From contig CAZOZM010000005.1 of assembly GCA_964584255.1 (NCBI GenBank), positions 62,001-126,000 of the forward strand: 64,000 bases of DNA, read 5' to 3'. Position 1 is the stretch's first letter, and each line of letters starts with the position of its first letter. The DNA comes from UBA3775 sp964584255 (lineage in GTDB: Bacteria; Bacillota; Clostridia; Lachnospirales; Lachnospiraceae). The translations under genes were made by a program, and so were the position numbers. This document shows, one piece after another, positions 60,193 through 64,000 of the stretch. The notes under the pieces are model-generated. The model saw nothing but the letters and a program-made list of their open reading frames with translations. It was not told the DNA's origin and searched no databases.

Positions 60193-61368
60193 TTAATGGT
60201 GGAAAAGTCTGATTCCCGTAAATGCCATTGTAATTCCAAGATCATCACATGCCTTAATAACAAGGTCATCTCTTATAGAACCGCCCGGCTGTGCAATATA
60301 TCTTGCACCGCTTCTGTATCCTCTTTCAATATTGTCGCTGAATGGGAAGAAAGCATCTGAGCCAAGTGCCACATCAGTAAGCTTATCAAGCCATTCTCTC
60401 TTCTTCTCTGCAGTAAATACTTCCGGCTTTTCTGCAAAAATATTTTCCCATCTTCCATCAGCGAGAACATCCATATAATCCTCACCGATATAAAGATCAA
60501 TCGCATTATCTCTGTCAGCACGCTTAATTGTATCAAGGAACTTAAGTCCGAGAACCTGTGGAGACTGTCTGAGCCACCAGTTATCAGCCTTGCTTCCGGC
60601 AAGTCTTGTACAGTGAATTCTTGACTGCTGACCTGCTCCTATACCGATTGCCTGACCGTCTTTTGCAAAACATACCGAATTACTCTGTGTATATTTAAGG
60701 GTTATAAGTGAAATTATGAGATCAATCTTAGCCTGCTCCGGAATATCCTTATTTGCAGTAGGGATATTGGCAAAAAGACTGTCATCAATCTTGAGCTCGT
60801 TTCTTCCCTGCTCAAAAGTAATTCCGAAAACTTCCTTGTGCTCAACAGGTGCAGGAACATATTCAGGATCGATTTTAATTATGTTATAGTTTCCCTTTTT
60901 CTTTGTTTTAAGAATCTCAAGTGCCTCCGGCTCATATCCCGGTGCAATCACACCATCCGAAACCTCTCTGTGAATCATCTTGGCAGTGGAAACGTCACAT
61001 ACATCCGAAAGAGAGATAAAATCTCCGAAAGATGACATTCTGTCTGCACCTCTTGCTCTTGCATATGCACAAGCCAAAGGTGAAAGTTCTCCAAGGTCAT
61101 CTACCCAGTAAATCTTTTTAAGCACGTCGCTTAATGGAAGACCTACTGCCGCTCCTGCCGGTGAAACATGCTTAAAAGATGTTGCTGCAGGAAGTCCTGT
61201 TGCCTGCTTAAGCTCCTTAACAAGCTGCCAGCCGTTAAAAGCATCCAGGAAATTAATGTATCCCGGTTTACCGTTCAAAACTTCAATTGGAAGTTCTCCG
61301 TCTGCCGAATAAATTCTTGAAGGTTTCTGATTTGGATTACATCCGTATTTTAACTCAAGTTCTTTCAT
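60193..61368 (-). CDS. Stand-alone AICAR formyltransferase (PurH transformylase part only)
   Basis: Ninth step of purine synthesis: AICAR plus formyl-tetrahydrofolate gives FAICAR. The 391 residues match only the transformylase half of PurH: KYGCNPNQKPSRIY near residue 6, SFKHVSPAGAAVG near 65 with the catalytic Lys-His, GAGQQSRIHCTRLAGSKAD near 245 and PGGSIRDDLVI near 365. The IMP cyclohydrolase domain of normal PurH (about 190 residues) is missing; a separate PurO-type gene lies 62 bases upstream and supplies it. GGAG before the ATG at 61368 fixes the start. Confidence 0.94.
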   Translation of the reverse strand: MKELELKYGCNPNQKPSRIYSADGELPIEVLNGKPGYINFLDAFNGWQLVKELKQATGLPAATSFKHVSPAGAAVGLPLSDVLKKIYWVDDLGELSPLACAYARARGADRMSSFGDFISLSDVCDVSTAKMIHREVSDGVIAPGYEPEALEILKTKKKGNYNIIKIDPEYVPAPVEHKEVFGITFEQGRNELKIDDSLFANIPTANKDIPEQAKIDLIISLITLKYTQSNSVCFAKDGQAIGIGAGQQSRIHCTRLAGSKADNWWLRQSPQVLGLKFLDTIKRADRDNAIDLYIGEDYMDVLADGRWENIFAEKPEVFTAEKKREWLDKLTDVALGSDAFFPFSDNIERGYRSGARYIAQPGGSIRDDLVIKACDDLGITMAFTGIRLFHH

Positions 61369-61430
61369 TTCAATCTCCATTCTTTATGTAATATTTTCAC
61401 GTCATGCTTTTCTTCACAATCCGCAAATAA

Positions 61431-62138
61431 TTAAACGTTTTTGTTTACAATTCTTGTCTCATATTTGCCTGTTGCAATATCGATATATCTGACAAAAAGA
61501 CTTACCTTGTTCTCTTCATTAAGAGAATTCCAAATTTCATCCGTGAGTTCATCTATACTGCCTTCAAGCGAAACAACGGTTGGTTCTCCGCTGTAACTTG
61601 GAAGCGGATTTCCGTCTTCCATATATGTATGAATAAAACGTCCGACACCCGCCTTTGGATTTGAATATGAATAAGTGAATCTGTTACATGCCGAAGGATC
61701 TCCGTCATCACTCTTAAGAATAGACATTGCAAAATCATACTTTCCATCTGCGATGTTCATAATTCCGCTGATTCTTGGGGTATAATTAGGGGCATCCGGC
61801 TCAAACTCCCTTGTTCTGAGTGACTGTTCAAATGTAAGACCTTCTTTCATAAGGTCATAGACTGTATCCGTCTGGTCACCGTTGGTAACAATTGTAGAAT
61901 TTCCAAGAACTCTTACCGGTGCATAAATAATAAGACTCGGATCTGAAAGTTTTGCAGGATCAAACGCCTGTGTTCTGATTCCCTCACCCTCACTTACAAA
62001 CACTCTGTTCCTCGAGTTTTCACTTCTTCCCATAATAAAGTAAGCTGTTACGGCCTTCTTTCCATCATCCGAAAGTCCAATGATAATTCCTCTTCCCGGA
62101 TAACTGTTCTCTGAAAGTTCCTTTCTGATTGTAACCAT
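61431..62138 (-). CDS. purO: IMP cyclohydrolase, archaeal PurO type
   Basis: Final step of purine synthesis: FAICAR to IMP. The product is 235 residues, with the PurO start NSYPGRGIIIGLS near residue 11, YFIMGRSENSRNRVF near 33, PNYTPRISGIMN near 116 and PKAGVGRFIHTYM near 163. This fold is unrelated to the PurH cyclohydrolase domain and was first known from archaea; it also occurs in some Clostridia. GAGG precedes the ATG. It is the first gene of a purO-AICAR formyltransferase operon with the promoter at 62234-62262. Confidence 0.92.
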   Translation of the reverse strand: MVTIRKELSENSYPGRGIIIGLSDDGKKAVTAYFIMGRSENSRNRVFVSEGEGIRTQAFDPAKLSDPSLIIYAPVRVLGNSTIVTNGDQTDTVYDLMKEGLTFEQSLRTREFEPDAPNYTPRISGIMNIADGKYDFAMSILKSDDGDPSACNRFTYSYSNPKAGVGRFIHTYMEDGNPLPSYSGEPTVVSLEGSIDELTDEIWNSLNEENKVSLFVRYIDIATGKYETRIVNKNV

Positions 62139-62233
62139 TGCAATGTCCTCTTTTCATTTTTTTAGTTTGTATCATGTTTTGCAGCTTTAACATCTGCACA
62201 AAACTACTTGACATAGTTTTTCACATTACATTG

Positions 62234-62262
62234 ATTATAGATGATACAGATATAAGTTTCAA
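62234..62262 (-). promoter_or_regulatory. SigA promoter of the purO operon
   Basis: Minus strand TTGAAA (62257-62262), 17-base spacer, consensus TATAAT (62234-62239), about 95 bases before the ATG. The -35 box overlaps the 3' end of the upstream gene. No purine riboswitch was recognised in the leader. Confidence 0.75.
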
Positions 62263-63047
62263 GAAAAAATTGTCGGACAGACGACATGTATATTGCCTTC
62301 CCGACTTCTTCCCACAATTTTCACCAGTCCCAGCTCCCTAAGCATCAAAAGTGTCATTCTTGCCGTCCCCTTATCCGTTCCGGAAAGTCCGGCAAACTCC
62401 GCTGATCCAAATTCCTTTTCAAAAAGCTCCGGCGGTATAAAAATCAGATAATCCTCCGGCGAACAGAGATTTACTTCCGCAACAAGACGGTTAGGAATCC
62501 CGTCTGCCCTGTGCGCCCTTATCTTCCTGTCCCTGCCATACCCGTTCAAATACTTATATTCATCCGACTCATAATAAAGCAGACAGAATGACAGATTTTC
62601 ATGTCCCACATATTCACGTATTCCATATAATTCATGAAATATACCATACCCCATATTGGTCTTGGGCGATTTTCTTCCTTTGCTTATCTCTCCCGTCTCC
62701 GGGTCTATCCAATGGAGTACACTGCCATATTTCACCGGATATACCATACAGACCCTGTTTTCCGGCAGAAATGCCTCCAACTTCCTTTTCTGTGTATAAA
62801 ACTGCCTGGTCTGTATTTCAAAAATTCCCTCCGGCACTTTAACATCCGCATAAAAACTGCCGACTTTAATTTCCTGGTACTCTTCATTTCCAAAATAATT
62901 CTTCAATGCCGCATGTACCGTTTTCTCGGACAGTGTGCCTATTTCGTTTGTTTTTTCCCCATTAAAACGATTGACCGCCCTGTCACATGCTTCGCTGAAA
63001 CGCAGGCGGTCATCATCCATAACTTTAAATTTTTCAAGAAAATTCAT
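62259..63047 (-). CDS. Unknown protein with nuclease-like core and C-terminal winged helix
   Basis: Protein of 262 residues that I do not recognise by family name. Residues about 35-110 have the spacing of a PD-(D/E)XK nuclease-like core: Glu41, Asp68 in FYADVK and Glu77-x-Gln79 in IFEIQTRQF, with Gln in place of the usual Lys. Residues about 200-262 look like a winged helix (GTARMTLLMLRELGLVKIVG, then GNIHVVCP). No signal peptide. The ATG at 63047 lies 4 bases after the CapA stop, so it is coupled to it although no good ribosome binding site is seen. Enzyme activity is not claimed. Confidence 0.6.
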   Translation of the reverse strand: MNFLEKFKVMDDDRLRFSEACDRAVNRFNGEKTNEIGTLSEKTVHAALKNYFGNEEYQEIKVGSFYADVKVPEGIFEIQTRQFYTQKRKLEAFLPENRVCMVYPVKYGSVLHWIDPETGEISKGRKSPKTNMGYGIFHELYGIREYVGHENLSFCLLYYESDEYKYLNGYGRDRKIRAHRADGIPNRLVAEVNLCSPEDYLIFIPPELFEKEFGSAEFAGLSGTDKGTARMTLLMLRELGLVKIVGRSREGNIHVVCPTIFS

Positions 63048-63051
63048 CGTC

Positions 63052-64000
63052 TTATTCAATTGAGCAATAATCTCCAAATACCTGATTTGCAAGAGCCACA
63101 AGATTATCCCTTGTAAGATTAATTCCGCATCTGGTATGAATTCCGTGAGCTGCAGCCTGTTCCTCCGTATAATTTGCAAGAGAATATGTACTGTCAACTA
63201 CCGTCGCACCGTTCCAGCCCGGATAAACATAATGAGTAACCAAAGGAATTGCCTTAACGGTAGACTCATCAATATAAGTGCCCTCTGCATCCTTTATTAT
63301 GGTAAGCGATGCCATACCTCCGAGAAGCCTTTCCCACTCGTCCTGTGTTGATGTGAAATTTCCCAAAGAATAATAGCACAGACTCTTATTGCCATTATCC
63401 GCAGTAACCCATTCAACCGGCTGAATTACATGTGGATGAGTTCCAAGTATGAGGTCTGCGCCGGCTTCCGTCATCAGCTTTGCAAAATTCACTTCCTGTG
63501 TTGTTGCATCATGAACATATTCCGTTCCCCAATGAGGACAGACTATGGTAAAATCAGCAATTTCTTCCGCTTTCTTTATATCTTCAATTACCTGCGGATT
63601 AATTGTATTGAAATCAATTGCCCTTGTGGTCTCATCATAGGCACAAAGCATATTGAGATGTCCTTCTGCGGACGCCGAGAAAGTCTCCCAGTTGTGACTG
63701 TATGTGTAATTAAGTATTGCTATTTTTATGCCGTCAACTTCCATCACCGGAATTTCCGACTGTTCTTCCTTTGTATCATAAATACCGACTACAAAAGTCT
63801 CCGGATGCTTTTCCTTCCAATACTTTACACAATTAAGCAGACCGTCTATTCCCATGTCAAATGCATGATTTGTCGCATGTGTAAAAACATTAAATCCGGC
63901 AGAAACCGCCGCATCACCTATTGCGGTAGGCGTATTAAAACTCGGATAGGAGCTTGCGCCCTTATCATCACCGCCAAAAATTGTTTCCTGGTTTATTATC
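63052..64000 (-). CDS. CapA-family (PgsA-like) metallophosphatase-fold protein, 5' end outside window
   Basis: Partial gene with open frame to the window edge, about 315 residues visible. Motifs are THATNHAFDMGIDGL close to the visible N-terminus (the CapA NH-x2-D metal box), IAILNYTYSHNW, then CPHWGTEYV and LGTHPHVIQPVEW with further metal His, and YYSLGNFTS. These are the calcineurin-like features of the CapA/PgsA family linked to poly-gamma-glutamate capsule. Stand-alone CapA proteins without pgsB/C are common in Lachnospiraceae and have undefined phosphatase or wall roles. No pgs genes are visible. The missing N-terminus would show whether it is exported. Confidence 0.87.
   Translation of the reverse strand, partial: IINQETIFGGDDKGASSYPSFNTPTAIGDAAVSAGFNVFTHATNHAFDMGIDGLLNCVKYWKEKHPETFVVGIYDTKEEQSEIPVMEVDGIKIAILNYTYSHNWETFSASAEGHLNMLCAYDETTRAIDFNTINPQVIEDIKKAEEIADFTIVCPHWGTEYVHDATTQEVNFAKLMTEAGADLILGTHPHVIQPVEWVTADNGNKSLCYYSLGNFTSTQDEWERLLGGMASLTIIKDAEGTYIDESTVKAIPLVTHYVYPGWNGATVVDSTYSLANYTEEQAAAHGIHTRCGINLTRDNLVALANQVFGDYCSIE

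Overview
The window comes from a low-GC, Gram-positive-type anaerobe, most likely a member of the Lachnospiraceae (Lachnospira/Butyrivibrio-like). Supporting signs are AGGAGG-type ribosome binding sites before nearly every gene, the apt-relA-yqgX-hemZ-hisS-aspS order typical of Clostridia, a lipoprotein purine/nucleoside-type BMP binding protein, and wall proteins that end in a T-G-D/hydrophobic/KKRA tail. This is inferred from gene content, not from a species marker. All but two supported genes lie on the minus strand. A run of exactly 100 N (59490-59589) marks a scaffold gap, so this is draft sequence.

Layout. 0-9 kb: the end of a BMP-family lipoprotein gene, dtd, an ABC exporter pair, a zinc-ribbon protein, a small membrane protein (+ strand) and two paralogous secreted proteins, followed by a decayed stretch holding the first codons of a lost glycosyltransferase. 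9-19.8 kb: galM, a DUF1294 protein, then housekeeping genes (aspS, hisS, an HD-GYP protein, hemZ, a metallo-hydrolase, relA, apt).

19.8-45.9 kb is the outstanding region: a roughly 26 kb co-directional surface-polysaccharide locus read from a perfect consensus promoter (TTGACA-17-TATAAT at 45869-45897). It encodes, in transcription order: a 2-aminoethylphosphonate (AEP) pathway (PntC-like cytidylyltransferase, AEP transaminase, phosphonopyruvate decarboxylase, PEP mutase with an extra cytidylyltransferase domain); TagD; two LicD transferases flanking a Wzx-type flippase; two GT2 enzymes; a DUF2304 small membrane protein and a DUF2142 GT-C protein (together with a GT2 and the flippase, a counterpart of the streptococcal GacI/J/K/L side-chain system); dTDP-rhamnose enzymes RfbB, RfbA and RfbC (RfbD is absent); a Wzm/Wzt exporter with a Wzt carbohydrate-binding tail; a three-domain WsaF-like glycosyltransferase; a separate methyltransferase and kinase that look like a split WbdD chain terminator; an RgpF-HAD fusion and a final GT2. 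Read together, the locus predicts an ABC-exported, end-capped rhamnan carrying side chains and AEP and/or glycerol-phosphate decoration.

46-54.6 kb: a + strand SpoIID-like/peptidoglycan-binding protein, a polysaccharide deacetylase, ilvE (with promoter and palindromic operator candidate), folA, a parvulin, thyA, hflX and a TPR lipoprotein. 54.6-64 kb: a set of overlapping hairpins, putP, a signal-less GH5 enzyme, one long zinc-ribbon/repeat/membrane/GLUG protein broken only by the assembly gap, a split purine terminal pathway (AICAR formyltransferase plus archaeal-type PurO), an unknown nuclease-like protein and a CapA-family protein that runs off the window. No tRNA, rRNA, CRISPR array, transposase or recognised riboswitch was seen.
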